Position numbers and translations under genes: made by a program
The notes under the pieces: generated by a model
Seen by the model: the letters and a program-made list of their open reading frames with translations, nothing else
Database searches by the model: none
What the model was told of the DNA's origin: nothing
Shown: piece by piece, positions 19,477 to 28,001 of the stretch
Layout: each line of letters begins with the position of its first letter
How positions within the stretch are numbered: position 1 is the first letter of the stretch
Assembly (NCBI GenBank): GCA_012840085.1
Contig: DUMB01000083.1
Location: 1 to 53,817 of the forward strand
Reading direction: 5' to 3'
DNA length: 53,817 nt
Origin: Clostridiaceae bacterium
Lineage (GTDB): Bacteria; Bacillota; Clostridia; Acetivibrionales; DUMB01

Positions 19477-21558
19477 TTACTTATTTTCTTCATTCACTAC
19501 ATTAGTAGAAATTTCATTTACATTTATAATGTTCCCAATTGTAACATTCATTTCTTCCTTATGCTCTGTTGGTTCTTCTTCAGGCTTTTCAACCGGCTTT
19601 TCAGCATTTTTAGCCTCTTCTTTTGTCTCTTCAGCTTTTTTCTGAGGAACTTCAATTGGCATAAGTTCCCTGATGCTAAGGCTTATCCTCTTAGCTTCAT
19701 GATTAACTTCCAGCACCTTAGCTTCAACTTCCTGGCCAATTTCGAGAACATCATCCGGTTTTGCGATTCTCTTGTTTGCTATTTGAGATATATGCACAAG
19801 ACCGTCTATTCCTTCTTCCAGCTCAACAAACGCACCAAAAGGTACCAACCTAACTACCTTTCCCTTTACCGTTGATCCTACCGGGTATTTTTCCTCTGCC
19901 TTGTTCCATGGATTATCTTCAGTTTTTCTATATCCAAGGGAAACCCTTCCTTTTTCTTTATCAAATTCAAGAACTGTAACTTCAACTTTGTCTCCAACAT
20001 TTACAACTTCTGAAGGGTGTTTGACTTTATTCCAGGAAAGTTCAGTAATATGAATAAGACCATCTACTCCGCCTATATCAACAAAAGCGCCAAAGTTGGT
20101 TAGACTTTTTACAGTACCGGTATATCTCTTGCCTATTTCAATGGAGTTCCACAGTTTTTCCTGAAGCTCATTACGTTGCTCTTCAATTAAAATTCTTCTT
20201 GAACCGACTACTTTCTTCCTGTTTGCGTTAAATTCAGTGATTCTTACATCAAATACCTGTTTCAAAAATACACTCAAGTCCTTTTCATACCTGTCGCTAA
20301 CCTGGGAAGAAGGTATAAATATTCTTATACTTCCGGATAATGCAATTAATCCACCTTTAGTAACCTCAATTACTTTAACTGTTACAGGCTGTTTATTCTT
20401 GTATGCCTCTTCTATTCTGTCCCAACCCTTTATTGCATCAACCTTTTTCTTTGAAAGTAATACAGTTCCTTCTCCATCATTTACTCTAATAACGAATACT
20501 TCTATTTCATCTCCAATCTTCACATTTCCTTCAGGTTTAAAATCAGGGTCATCGGAGTATTCATCAACAGGTATAATCCCATCAGATTTATAGCCCAGGT
20601 CAACAAAAATTTCAGCGTTGTTATAGCCGATAATCGTTCCTTTAACGATTTCTCCTGTAGTAAGTGTTATTAGAGACTTTTCAAACGCCTCTGCAAAGTC
20701 CATCTCTTTGTTCTGCTTATTCAGTTCCTCCATTTTGTCTTTAACCTCCTTAATTATCCAGTCCGGTGTAGATGCTCCGGCGGTAATTCCAACCTTTTTT
20801 ATTTTTTTTATATCGACCGGTGGTAAATCACCGAACGTCTCAATTTGGTAAGTATTTTTGCAATTTTTTTTACAAATCTCATAAAGTTTTTGAGTATTTG
20901 AACTGTTTTTTCCCCCAATTACAATCATCATGTCTACTTTGCGGGAGATCTCTGCTGCCTCGTTTTGCCTTGTACTTGTTGCACTACAAATAGTATTTCT
21001 TATCTCAACATCACTAAACCTTTTTTTAAGCTCGTCCGTTATTTCGTGCCATTTTTCTATATTTAAAGTTGTCTGGGCTACAACAAACAGTTTTTTAACC
21101 GTATCAGGAATATTTTCTACATCGTCAACACTGTTTACTATATATGCTCTATTATTACACCATCCGTTTATTCCTATTACCTCAGGATGGTTCTTGTCCC
21201 CTACTATTACTATGTCATAGCCATCATTGCTTTTTTTGATAACCAGGTTGTGTATTTTTTTTACAAAGGGACAAGTGGCATCAAAAATATTTAAATTCTT
21301 TTCTTTCATTTTTTCGTATACGCCGGGACCTACACCATGCGCACGTATGACAACATTTGAGTTTTCACAGGCTTCTTCTATAGCATTAATTACTCTTACC
21401 CCTTTTTCACTCAAATCATTAACAACCTGCTTGTTGTGAATTACAGGTCCTAATGTATAAAGTTGTCCAATTTGCTCATCCAACATCTTGTTTACGAGAC
21501 TGACGGCATTATCAACACCGAAACAAAATCCTGCGCTTTTTGCCACAATTACTTCCAC
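19477..21558 (-). CDS. ispH-rpsA: IspH-ribosomal protein S1 fusion (HMB-PP reductase / S1 domains)
   Basis: Residues 1-280 are IspH (LytB), the 4Fe-4S reductase that makes IPP and DMAPP at the last MEP-pathway step. The three cluster cysteines are Cys12 (AGFCFGVDNAV), Cys96 (FDATCPFVK) and Cys191 (ICSATSTRQ). Substrate-site residues His41, His74, His124 and Glu126 are present. Residues about 300-640 hold four S1 RNA-binding domains, the clearest being YTGTVKSLTNFGAFVDIGGV and KGKVVRLVPFGAFVELEEG. An acidic low-complexity tail (KAEETKEEAKNAEKPVEK) ends the protein. This fusion is a known clostridial arrangement. A GTG start follows GAGGAATAGCAA, 3 nt after the plsC stop, so the two are translationally coupled. 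Confidence 0.97.
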   Translation of the reverse strand: MEVIVAKSAGFCFGVDNAVSLVNKMLDEQIGQLYTLGPVIHNKQVVNDLSEKGVRVINAIEEACENSNVVIRAHGVGPGVYEKMKEKNLNIFDATCPFVKKIHNLVIKKSNDGYDIVIVGDKNHPEVIGINGWCNNRAYIVNSVDDVENIPDTVKKLFVVAQTTLNIEKWHEITDELKKRFSDVEIRNTICSATSTRQNEAAEISRKVDMMIVIGGKNSSNTQKLYEICKKNCKNTYQIETFGDLPPVDIKKIKKVGITAGASTPDWIIKEVKDKMEELNKQNKEMDFAEAFEKSLITLTTGEIVKGTIIGYNNAEIFVDLGYKSDGIIPVDEYSDDPDFKPEGNVKIGDEIEVFVIRVNDGEGTVLLSKKKVDAIKGWDRIEEAYKNKQPVTVKVIEVTKGGLIALSGSIRIFIPSSQVSDRYEKDLSVFLKQVFDVRITEFNANRKKVVGSRRILIEEQRNELQEKLWNSIEIGKRYTGTVKSLTNFGAFVDIGGVDGLIHITELSWNKVKHPSEVVNVGDKVEVTVLEFDKEKGRVSLGYRKTEDNPWNKAEEKYPVGSTVKGKVVRLVPFGAFVELEEGIDGLVHISQIANKRIAKPDDVLEIGQEVEAKVLEVNHEAKRISLSIRELMPIEVPQKKAEETKEEAKNAEKPVEKPEEEPTEHKEEMNVTIGNIINVNEISTNVVNEENK

Positions 21559-21561
21559 TTG

Positions 21562-22155
21562 CTATTCCTCCATAAGGGAATACACTCTATTCATTATTCC
21601 TTCGCTAATCTTCCCCAGGTCACTGTTTCTGTACCTTTTACCTTCTTCAGACTCTATTTTAAAAGGTTTGCCAAATACAACCTTCACTTTGCTGAACAAC
21701 CTGTAATTTCCCTTAACAGCAACAGGAACAATATTGACTCCCGAACGCAATGCTATCAATGCCGCACCTGGCTTTATCCTAATATCCTTTTTTCGCTTTC
21801 CTAAAGTTCTCGTACCTTCCGGAAAAATGCCTACTATTTTACCTTCTTCAAGCAGCTTGAATACCGTCTTAATTGCTGATACATCACCTTTGCCTCTTTT
21901 AACCGGGAATGCACCAAGACATTTTATTATAAAACCAAGCAACGGTATTTTAAACAACTCTTCTTTTGCCATATAATGCACAAGTCTTTTTAATTTGTAT
22001 CCAATAAAAAACATATCCATTATACCATTATGATTTGCACATATCAACACTGGACCACTTTCAGGAACATTGTTAACATTTACAACTTCAACTCTATAAA
22101 AAACTGCAAATATTGCACTTACTATCAACCTTAGAATTTCTATCATTTCAGACAC
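21562..22155 (-). CDS. plsC: 1-acyl-sn-glycerol-3-phosphate acyltransferase
   Basis: The 197-residue membrane-associated enzyme acylates lysophosphatidic acid to phosphatidic acid. The HX4D catalytic motif is His42-Asp47 (ANHNGIMD). The substrate-binding FPEGTR motif is at about 111-116, and a third block, GAALIALRSGVNIVPVAV, follows. A hydrophobic N-terminal helix (about 6-21) should anchor it. The annotated start is a GTG, and an ATG three codons in is also possible because neither has a strong ribosome-binding site. The gene lies between cmk (89-nt gap) and ispH-rpsA (3-nt gap), a conserved clostridial order. Confidence 0.95.
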   Translation of the reverse strand: MSEMIEILRLIVSAIFAVFYRVEVVNVNNVPESGPVLICANHNGIMDMFFIGYKLKRLVHYMAKEELFKIPLLGFIIKCLGAFPVKRGKGDVSAIKTVFKLLEEGKIVGIFPEGTRTLGKRKKDIRIKPGAALIALRSGVNIVPVAVKGNYRLFSKVKVVFGKPFKIESEEGKRYRNSDLGKISEGIMNRVYSLMEE

Positions 22156-22244
22156 CGTTCCGCTGCTATCCGCTGCTATATTTCAATTAAATTCATTAAT
22201 TATCAAATTTATCATAAATAACAGTAACTTACAAGATGTCCATC

Positions 22245-22910
22245 TCAAGATCTTATTATTGAAAGAATCTTTTCAACCACCTGTTGAATCGTCATGTCTG
22301 TCGTGTTTATTTCAATTGCGTCATCTGCCTTAACTAAAGGAGCAAAATCTCTGCTGCTGTCGTTTTTATCCCTGTATTCGATATCTTTTTTTACATCTTC
22401 CAAAGTAATATCCTTTATTCCTTTTTCGAGCTGCTCCTTGTATCTTCTTCTTGCCCTCTCTTCCAACGATGCGTTGAGGAAAAATTTATACTGTGCGTTC
22501 GGAAGCACATATGTGCCAATATCCCGTCCGTCCATTACTACACTCTGCCCTGCAGCAATTTCGCGCTGGAGTTCCACCATTCTGATTCTGACAGCTTTTA
22601 CGGCAGAAACATCAGATGCACCCTTTGACACCTCAGGTGTCCTTATTTTATCGCTTACATCTTCACCGTCAAGGAATATGTGCTGCTCATCTCCATGATA
22701 TTCAATTTTTATATCAATATCACTGACAAGTTTTTCAAGCCTTGCCTCATCCTTTGTGTTTATGCCTTCCCTTATTGCCTTTAGAGCAACTGTTCTGTAC
22801 ATTGCACCTGTATCAAGATATGTGATACCAAGTGATCTGGAAAGGATTTTTGCTATGGTGCTTTTACCAGCACCAGCAGGTCCGTCAATAGCAATAGTTA
22901 TATTCTTCAA
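22245..22910 (-). CDS. cmk: Cytidylate kinase
   Basis: The 221-residue cytosolic kinase phosphorylates CMP and dCMP using ATP. It begins with the P-loop AIDGPAGAGKSTIAKIL. YLDTGAMYRTVALKA, SAVKAVRIRMVELQR and VMDGRDIGTYVLPNA form the CMP-binding and core regions, and RARRRYKEQLEKG the lid. The start is a TTG (22908-22910) preceded by GGGAGGAAAT. Its first bases overlap the aroH stop as TTGA, so translation is coupled to aroH. Confidence 0.97.
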   Translation of the reverse strand: MKNITIAIDGPAGAGKSTIAKILSRSLGITYLDTGAMYRTVALKAIREGINTKDEARLEKLVSDIDIKIEYHGDEQHIFLDGEDVSDKIRTPEVSKGASDVSAVKAVRIRMVELQREIAAGQSVVMDGRDIGTYVLPNAQYKFFLNASLEERARRRYKEQLEKGIKDITLEDVKKDIEYRDKNDSSRDFAPLVKADDAIEINTTDMTIQQVVEKILSIIRS

Positions 22911-23287
22911 AGTATTTCCTCCCGCTTATCTTGTAAATCTGGCCTCAGGGCTTTTGCGCCCTTTTGGTATATATGTTTTATTTCAGATTTTGATTTTTCA
23001 GTATTAAAATGCAACATGATACGTATACACTTTTTAAGACTTCCAGGTACAGCAATCTCATTCATGCACATCAGAGCAGTGCTTGTCCAGCCCAGACGTC
23101 TTGCTGCAGCGGCGGGAAAAGCAGCATTGAGGTCATCAGTTACTGTAAATATAACACTGATTATATCTTCTTCATTGATTTGATTTTCTTTTACAATTGC
23201 TTCAAGCAATTCTTCAGTAGCATTTAATATTTCTTCTGCATCATTGTTTTCAACTGTAGTAGCACCTCTTACTGCCCTTACTAACAT
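22907..23287 (-). CDS. aroH: Chorismate mutase, AroH type
   Basis: The 126-residue monofunctional trimeric chorismate mutase of the Bacillus subtilis type converts chorismate to prephenate. The expected active-site residues are all visible: Arg7 (VRAVRGATT), Arg63 (AAARRLGW), Cys74 and Glu77 (LMCMNEIAVPG) and Arg89 (KCIRIMLHFN). A strong ribosome-binding site (CCAAGGAGGG) precedes the ATG. The stop overlaps the cmk start. It stands between hutP and cmk, away from other aromatic biosynthesis genes. Confidence 0.96.
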   Translation of the reverse strand: MLVRAVRGATTVENNDAEEILNATEELLEAIVKENQINEEDIISVIFTVTDDLNAAFPAAAARRLGWTSTALMCMNEIAVPGSLKKCIRIMLHFNTEKSKSEIKHIYQKGAKALRPDLQDKREEIL

Positions 23288-23317
23288 TAATACCCTCCTT
23301 GGTTATAACAGGCAAAG

Positions 23318-23740
23318 TCATACTACCCTATGACCTAACCCTATAGATACTTCATTCAAGTGCAACAAACCTATTCCAAAAAAGATGGCTACGCTGACGT
23401 GATCCTTATACCTTGCAATGCCAATCTTTCCTCCGACGTTCAGCCCCACTGCCTTGGGCATTATCTGAGAAATTGCTTCTCTGGCAGCTCCGGCAACTGC
23501 CCCTTCCTCTACGTGGCTGTCGCTGATGACGCCTTCCCGTTTAGAAGAAACAACTGCACGCTCTATAATCTTCATTACAGAAGTTATGAACTCGCCGCCA
23601 TAGTCTGCAGCAGCAGTAAAAATACCCTTCTTTGCATATTCGGCCTGAAGCTGTTTTTCTTCATGCCTGTCCGACGTCAGAGCCATTTTTATTGCTGCGC
23701 TTGCAATATCTCTGCTTCCATATTGTTTCACTTCGCTCAT
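23318..23740 (-). CDS. hutP: HutP family protein
   Basis: The 140-residue protein matches the HutP family. In Bacillus HutP is an RNA-binding antiterminator that uses L-histidine and Mg2+ to open the hut operon. Matching stretches are the N-terminal ASAAIKMALTSDR, SHVEEGAVAGAAREAIS, AVGLNVGGKIGIARY and the C-terminal HVSVAIFFGIGLLHLNEVS. No hut catabolic genes are here. The gene opens the aroH-cmk-plsC-ispH cluster with a 30-nt gap to aroH, so its RNA target in this organism is probably different or unknown. Confidence 0.88.
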   Translation of the reverse strand: MSEVKQYGSRDIASAAIKMALTSDRHEEKQLQAEYAKKGIFTAAADYGGEFITSVMKIIERAVVSSKREGVISDSHVEEGAVAGAAREAISQIMPKAVGLNVGGKIGIARYKDHVSVAIFFGIGLLHLNEVSIGLGHRVV

Positions 23741-23900
23741 TTATATCTTTTCTCCATTTTAAATATTTGCCCTGTCGCAGGGCAATGGCAGTTAATATAT
23801 ATTATATAAAAATATCCAAATTTCACTTTCCTATTATTATATAAGAAGTTAGTTATTAAAACAATATAAAAAATATATACCGGTTAAATAACAAAGTAAG

Positions 23901-23931
23901 GGGAACACTTTCATGAACAAGAGGTGTTCCC
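23901..23931 (-). terminator. Hairpin terminator after the 163-residue membrane protein gene
   Basis: The perfect 8-bp stem gggaacac / gtgttccc, with a 15-nt loop, is followed on the minus strand by a moderately U-rich stretch. It separates this gene from hutP. Confidence 0.6.
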
Positions 23932-23974
23932 TGTACTAAAAGGAATGTTATCTATGAGCTTCAGAGCCAGTTAG

Positions 23975-24466
23975 TTATTCTAACTTCACCCTGACAAGTT
24001 TCTTGACTTCAGATGTTACTTTAACTCTGGCATTGAGGCAATTCTGACTTATATTTTCACTTCCTGATTCCACTACTACTTCTACTGTTCCATGAGCATC
24101 GGTTCCGTCTATCTCAATAACATCACCATTTCTCACTGTAATTTGAAGTCTTGCTTCATCAAACCTTGCTACCTCGTCTCCGTTGACAAGCACTTTTACA
24201 TTACGATGTTCTTTCAAATCAGCAGTCCGAAGATACAAAACTCCTTCATTGTACAAGAATTCCTCTTCAGCAAGCGGTGTTCCTTCATACTGCTCGTCTA
24301 TTGCCAGGAAGGTTCTTACAGCCGGATCTAACAAGGCTCCCTGGACAACAATAAGCAAAATAAACGTTACAAGTACTGAGACGAACAGTATCTTTTCAAT
24401 ATCCAATTTTTTATTCTGTCTTGGAATTCTCTTTTTGCTGTTTATTCTGTATATCAATACCTTCAA
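23975..24466 (-). CDS. Conserved clostridial single-pass membrane protein, function unknown
   Basis: The 163-residue protein has a basic N-terminus (RINSKKRIPRQNKK) and one membrane helix (about 26-45, ILFVSVLVTFILLIVVQGALL). The remaining 115 residues should be extracytoplasmic and beta-rich (LYLRTADLKEHRNVKVLVNG, RLQITVRNGDVIEIDGT). The soluble part looks like a small sandwich or SH3-like fold, but no family could be named. Translation starts at a TTG after GGAG. It lies between the BaiN-like gene (172-nt gap) and hutP (234-nt gap with a terminator). Confidence 0.7.
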   Translation of the reverse strand: MKVLIYRINSKKRIPRQNKKLDIEKILFVSVLVTFILLIVVQGALLDPAVRTFLAIDEQYEGTPLAEEEFLYNEGVLYLRTADLKEHRNVKVLVNGDEVARFDEARLQITVRNGDVIEIDGTDAHGTVEVVVESGSENISQNCLNARVKVTSEVKKLVRVKLE

Positions 24467-24638
24467 TATTTATCACTCCGAACATTATAATTGCCAAAAA
24501 TGCCTCAAAATAATTCCACAAAGTTAGATTTTTTCACCATTCAATACAATTAATATGCTCGGAACTTATTAAAAATACTCTCTTTTTCTACCATAAATTA
24601 AGCGTAAAACAGATTTTCACTCTATACAGGCAATGTTT

Positions 24639-25868
24639 TTAGCAACTCAATCCTGCCAGATACCCGGTGGAAAATGCAATAGTAAGGTTAAATCCTCCGG
24701 TATAGCCGTCCACGTCTATCAATTCACCTGCAAAAAAAAGTCCTTTTATAAGCTTTGACTCCATTGTTGACGGATTAATCTCATTGGTAGATACCCCGCC
24801 GGCTGTTATGATTGCTTCACTTATAGGTCTTGAATCTATTATGCTGAATTCAAGGTTTTTCATGATTTCTGCAAGCTTTCTTCTCTCTTCCTTGGTAATC
24901 TGGTTTACAAACTTTTCCGGCGGAATTCCTGAAAGCCTTATTATAACTGGTATAAGCTTTTGCGGCAGCAAATCATCAAGTGAATTTTTAAACTGTTTTC
25001 TCGAATATTTTGTAAAATCTCTTGTAATTCTGTCATCAAGTTTTTCCATGCTTAACGCAGGTTTAAGGTCAATATGCAGTTTTATGTCTTTATAATTATA
25101 ATCCAGAATATGTCTGCTGCTGCTTAGTATTACAGGACCTGAAACCCCGAAATGGGTAAAAAGCATCTCTCCGAAATCACTGTATACCTTTTTCCCATGG
25201 GAATTGGTGAGCGTTATTGAAATATTTTTTAAAGAAAGGCCCTGAAGCTCCTTCACCCATTCTTCCCCAACTACAAGAGGTACAAGAGAAGGTTTTGGGT
25301 CCTTCACACTGTGACCAAGCTCTTTTGCAATTCTGTAACCGTCACCGGTTGACCCGGTTCTTGGATAAGACATTCCTCCTGTGGCAAGAATTACGCAGTC
25401 ACATTTTATTAAACTTCCGTCCTTAAGCACAACTCCGCATACCGAGTTATTTTCCGTCTTAACCTTTTCAACCGGTGTCTTAAGTTTTATTTGAGCTCCG
25501 TTATTTACCGCATATTTCCTAAGAACATCAACAACGTCTGTTGCGCTGTCTGACTGGGGAAATACTCTGCCGCCTCTCTCCACTTTTATTTTCAGGCCGT
25601 TTTCTTCAAAAAAACGTATTATATCCTCATTTGAAAAGGTATAAAAAGCTGAATATAAAAAATTTCCATTTCCAGGTATGTTATTTATCAGTCCTTCAAT
25701 ATCAGTATTGTTTGTCAGGTTGCACCTGCCTTTACCTGAAATAGAAATTTTCTTGCCTACCCTGTCGTTTTTTTCAAAAACAATTACTTCATTGCCACGT
25801 TCTGCAGCTTTTCCTGCCGCCATCAGTCCTGCAGCTCCCGCTCCCACTACTGCTACTTTTTTCTTCAT
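24639..25868 (-). CDS. BaiN/HI0933-like FAD-dependent oxidoreductase
   Basis: The 409-residue flavoprotein belongs to the family often labelled aminoacetone oxidase or BaiN-like NAD(P)/FAD-dependent oxidoreductase. The N-terminal Rossmann motif is VAVVGAGAAGLMAAGKAAERG, with VFEKNDRVGKKISISGKGRCN next. VILATGGMSYPRTGSTGDGY is a second FAD-contact motif. The C-terminal TAGGVSTNEINPSTMESK and GLFFAGELIDVDGYTGGFN close the FAD site. I choose the ATG at 25868, because AGGAG lies 9 nt upstream. The frame is open 22 codons further without a better signal. Substrate is unknown. It follows the RpiR regulator gene by 68 nt. Confidence 0.88.
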   Translation of the reverse strand: MKKKVAVVGAGAAGLMAAGKAAERGNEVIVFEKNDRVGKKISISGKGRCNLTNNTDIEGLINNIPGNGNFLYSAFYTFSNEDIIRFFEENGLKIKVERGGRVFPQSDSATDVVDVLRKYAVNNGAQIKLKTPVEKVKTENNSVCGVVLKDGSLIKCDCVILATGGMSYPRTGSTGDGYRIAKELGHSVKDPKPSLVPLVVGEEWVKELQGLSLKNISITLTNSHGKKVYSDFGEMLFTHFGVSGPVILSSSRHILDYNYKDIKLHIDLKPALSMEKLDDRITRDFTKYSRKQFKNSLDDLLPQKLIPVIIRLSGIPPEKFVNQITKEERRKLAEIMKNLEFSIIDSRPISEAIITAGGVSTNEINPSTMESKLIKGLFFAGELIDVDGYTGGFNLTIAFSTGYLAGLSC

Positions 25869-25936
25869 TAAGTCACAACTCCTATAATATGCCCATATAT
25901 TTATAAATATCTTTCCCCTGGTGTCCAAACTCAATC

Positions 25937-26836
25937 CTAATAGTCTATTTTTCTGTAGTTTTCCACATTATCGTATTTTTCATAAACCTGATATTCATCC
26001 CATATCTTTTCAAGTTTATCAAAGGTTTTAAACAAACTTTCCTTTTTTCTCATTCCCACAGCTACAATAAGCGCATTTATTACACTTAGAGGAGCAACAA
26101 GGGAATCAACAAAAGAATTCATGTCGCTTCTCGCTATGAGGCAATAATCAGCATAAGTTGAAATAGGTGACTCCATACTGTCTGTTATGGCAACAACAGT
26201 TGCGCCCTGGCTTTTTACAAACTGCATTGCTTTAATAGTTCTTTTTGAGTACCTTGGAAAACTAATTCCAACTACTACATCGCCTTCTTTTGCATTTATG
26301 ATCTGCTCAAACATTTCGCTGACACTGGTGGTATGAACAAGCCTGATGTTGTCAAATATAAGATTGAAGTAAAAGCCAAGGAAACTTGCAAGGGCTGCAG
26401 AACTTCTTACTCCAATTACGTATATCTTATTGGCAGCGAGAAGTTTTTCAACTATGCAGTTAAAACTTTCCCTGTCAATTTCCTCCATAGTCATTTTTAT
26501 TTTATTCATATCCGATTGCAATACGCTTTTGAGTATATTATCTTCGCTAATCCTGTTGGATGTAACTTCAATTCTCTGTACAGATGTCAGTTTGCTTTTT
26601 ATCAGTTCCTGCAAAACTTTTTGCATTTTAGGATAACCTTCAAATCCAAGTTCTGCAGCAAACCTTACCACCGTCGATTCACTTACTCCAACTTCTTCCC
26701 CAAGCTTTGCAGCAGTCATAAATGCCGCCTTATCATAATGATTTATTAAATAATTTGCAATTAATTTCTGCCCCTTGCTGAAATGAGGAAATTTTTCGCG
26801 AATTTGTTTTATAAAGTCCTGTGATCTATTGTTCAT
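25937..26836 (-). CDS. MurR/RpiR family transcriptional regulator
   Basis: The 299-residue regulator has an N-terminal HTH_6 domain (about 1-77, with LGEEVGVSESTVVRFAAELGF as recognition helix region). A C-terminal SIS sugar-phosphate-binding domain (about 125-255) includes KIYVIGVRSSAALASFLGFY, VVGISFPRYSKRTIKAM and VVAITDSMESPIST. Relatives sense phosphosugars such as MurNAc-6-P. No sugar metabolism gene is adjacent, so the regulon is not apparent. The gene is 28 nt downstream of the small YpmA-like gene and 68 nt upstream of the flavoprotein gene, so all three may form one operon. Confidence 0.93.
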   Translation of the reverse strand: MNNRSQDFIKQIREKFPHFSKGQKLIANYLINHYDKAAFMTAAKLGEEVGVSESTVVRFAAELGFEGYPKMQKVLQELIKSKLTSVQRIEVTSNRISEDNILKSVLQSDMNKIKMTMEEIDRESFNCIVEKLLAANKIYVIGVRSSAALASFLGFYFNLIFDNIRLVHTTSVSEMFEQIINAKEGDVVVGISFPRYSKRTIKAMQFVKSQGATVVAITDSMESPISTYADYCLIARSDMNSFVDSLVAPLSVINALIVAVGMRKKESLFKTFDKLEKIWDEYQVYEKYDNVENYRKIDY

Positions 26837-26864
26837 TATAATTAACCCCTTTTATTATGATAAA

Positions 26865-27032
26865 CTACGTTTCATAAATAGAGATTTGCATCTTTTCACC
26901 TTTTTTTGAAAGTCCGAAAATCACTTTCTTTTCCTTCAAATTCTTATTAAGAAAATCAACTACTTTATATAATTCAGCATTACTTGCTATTTCAAGTGTT
27001 GATTTGAGTTCCAGCTTATCATTGTTCTCCAT
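26865..27032 (-). CDS. YpmA-like small protein (DUF4264)
   Basis: This 55-codon gene begins with ATG at 27030-27032 after AGAGGGAGAA and ends with TAG at 26865-26867. The protein begins MENNDKLELKSTLEIASN, continues ELYKVVDFLNKNLKEKK and VIFGLSKKG, and ends MQISIYET. It resembles Bacillus YpmA (DUF4264): a beta strand, an LYK.VD.LN..LK helix, then FGL and a final strand. Function is unknown. It opens the probable operon with the RpiR regulator. Confidence 0.8.
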   Translation of the reverse strand: MENNDKLELKSTLEIASNAELYKVVDFLNKNLKEKKVIFGLSKKGEKMQISIYET

Positions 27033-27213
27033 AAAATTCTCCCTCTAATTTCATAAATGATAACATAAATGGCTAATTTTATTATCTCTCATACGTTAAT
27101 ATTATAATGTTAAGATACAAAAATCAATATATATTCTTTCCTATAATATTTTTATGTATTTTGAAGATAATATTTTTCTACAGGCTAAATGTCTGAATTG
27201 TTGATAAATTAAC
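27033..27213. promoter_or_regulatory. Divergent AT-rich promoter region
   Basis: This interval separates the YpmA-like gene (minus) from the plus-strand gene at 27336. On the minus strand TATAAT (27101-27106), with an ATTGAT-like -35 about 16 nt upstream, is a plausible but weak promoter. Confidence 0.4.
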
Positions 27214-27296
27214 CCGATGTGCAAGGTAATCGGATAATATTGCGGTGAACTCCGGAGCTGGTTTGTATCAGCTTAAACCCGGAACTTGTGCTATCA
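27214..27296 (+). ncRNA. Candidate structured leader RNA
   Basis: A locally GC-richer patch sits in an AT-rich leader 40-120 nt upstream of the plus-strand gene. Helices visible are ccgat / atcgg (27214-27218 with 27229-27233) and a hairpin agctg / cagct (27256-27273) extended by ccgg / ccgg across a small internal loop (27252-27282). It matches no riboswitch I know and may be only leader sequence. Low confidence. Confidence 0.22.
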
Positions 27297-27335
27297 AATT
27301 GCCGGCAAAAAAGTTTAATTTAAATGGAGGAGTGT

Positions 27336-27983
27336 ATGATACAAATTGACGATGCTGGGAGCGGCAGCTTTGTAGGTGGTACATGTATTGGCATTTACAG
27401 GCCTGAAACCAACGAATACTACTTTGATATTATTCCTGTAGAAGTTTATAATAAGGAAAACTTTAAAAAAAAGCTATATCTGGATGAGGTTGTCAGAATC
27501 GTATCAAAAGCATTTAAAACAATGGACGTTATGAAAAGCGAAACTATCGAAATATGCAGAGGATATATGTTCGAACGGCTCAAATCATGGCTTGATCAAA
27601 AAGGATATACATGGTATGTAACGCATATAACAGGCAACGTACAGGAAATTGTTGAAAAAAGTTTTGAACTGTACACTGTAAAACTTGGCCTGTTTGAGCC
27701 CTACCTAAAATATACGAGGTACCCTTTTCATTTCCATAAACTTTTAAGATGGGTGTATGCTGATTTTGACAACAGAATAAAGCTTTGTAAAGTCGGCTGG
27801 AAATCCTGGGAAAAAGTTGAAGGAATTAAACCTGATGTTTACGAGGAAAAACTAACCAAGCCGAATATATTTTGCATGAAATGCGGCAAATATATTGAAA
27901 AGGACAGTAAGGTAAAAGTACTTAGATATACAACTAATAAAGAAAATTATGTATATCTGCATAACAAATGCCCGCAAAGCTAA
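27336..27983 (+). CDS. Unrecognised protein with acidic DDAGSG N-terminus and C-terminal zinc ribbon
   Basis: The 215-residue protein starts at the ATG at 27336, since GGAGGAG (27326-27332) is its ribosome-binding site. An earlier ATG at 27324 overlaps that site. It begins MIQIDDAGSGSFVGGTCIG, a strand-Asp-Asp-loop-strand pattern reminiscent of an RNase H-like fold. Later strands and helices (TIEICRGYMFERLKSWL, YTWYVTHITGNVQEIVEKSF) fit an alpha/beta domain. The end carries a two-plus-two zinc site: CMKCGKYI and HNKC. I infer a nucleic-acid-related or nucleotide-binding role only from these patterns. The frame continues open after the TAA for 51 codons through a repeat array. Confidence 0.6.
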   Translation: MIQIDDAGSGSFVGGTCIGIYRPETNEYYFDIIPVEVYNKENFKKKLYLDEVVRIVSKAFKTMDVMKSETIEICRGYMFERLKSWLDQKGYTWYVTHITGNVQEIVEKSFELYTVKLGLFEPYLKYTRYPFHFHKLLRWVYADFDNRIKLCKVGWKSWEKVEGIKPDVYEEKLTKPNIFCMKCGKYIEKDSKVKVLRYTTNKENYVYLHNKCPQS

Positions 27984-28001
27984 ACATTTTTAGGCAAGCG
28001 C

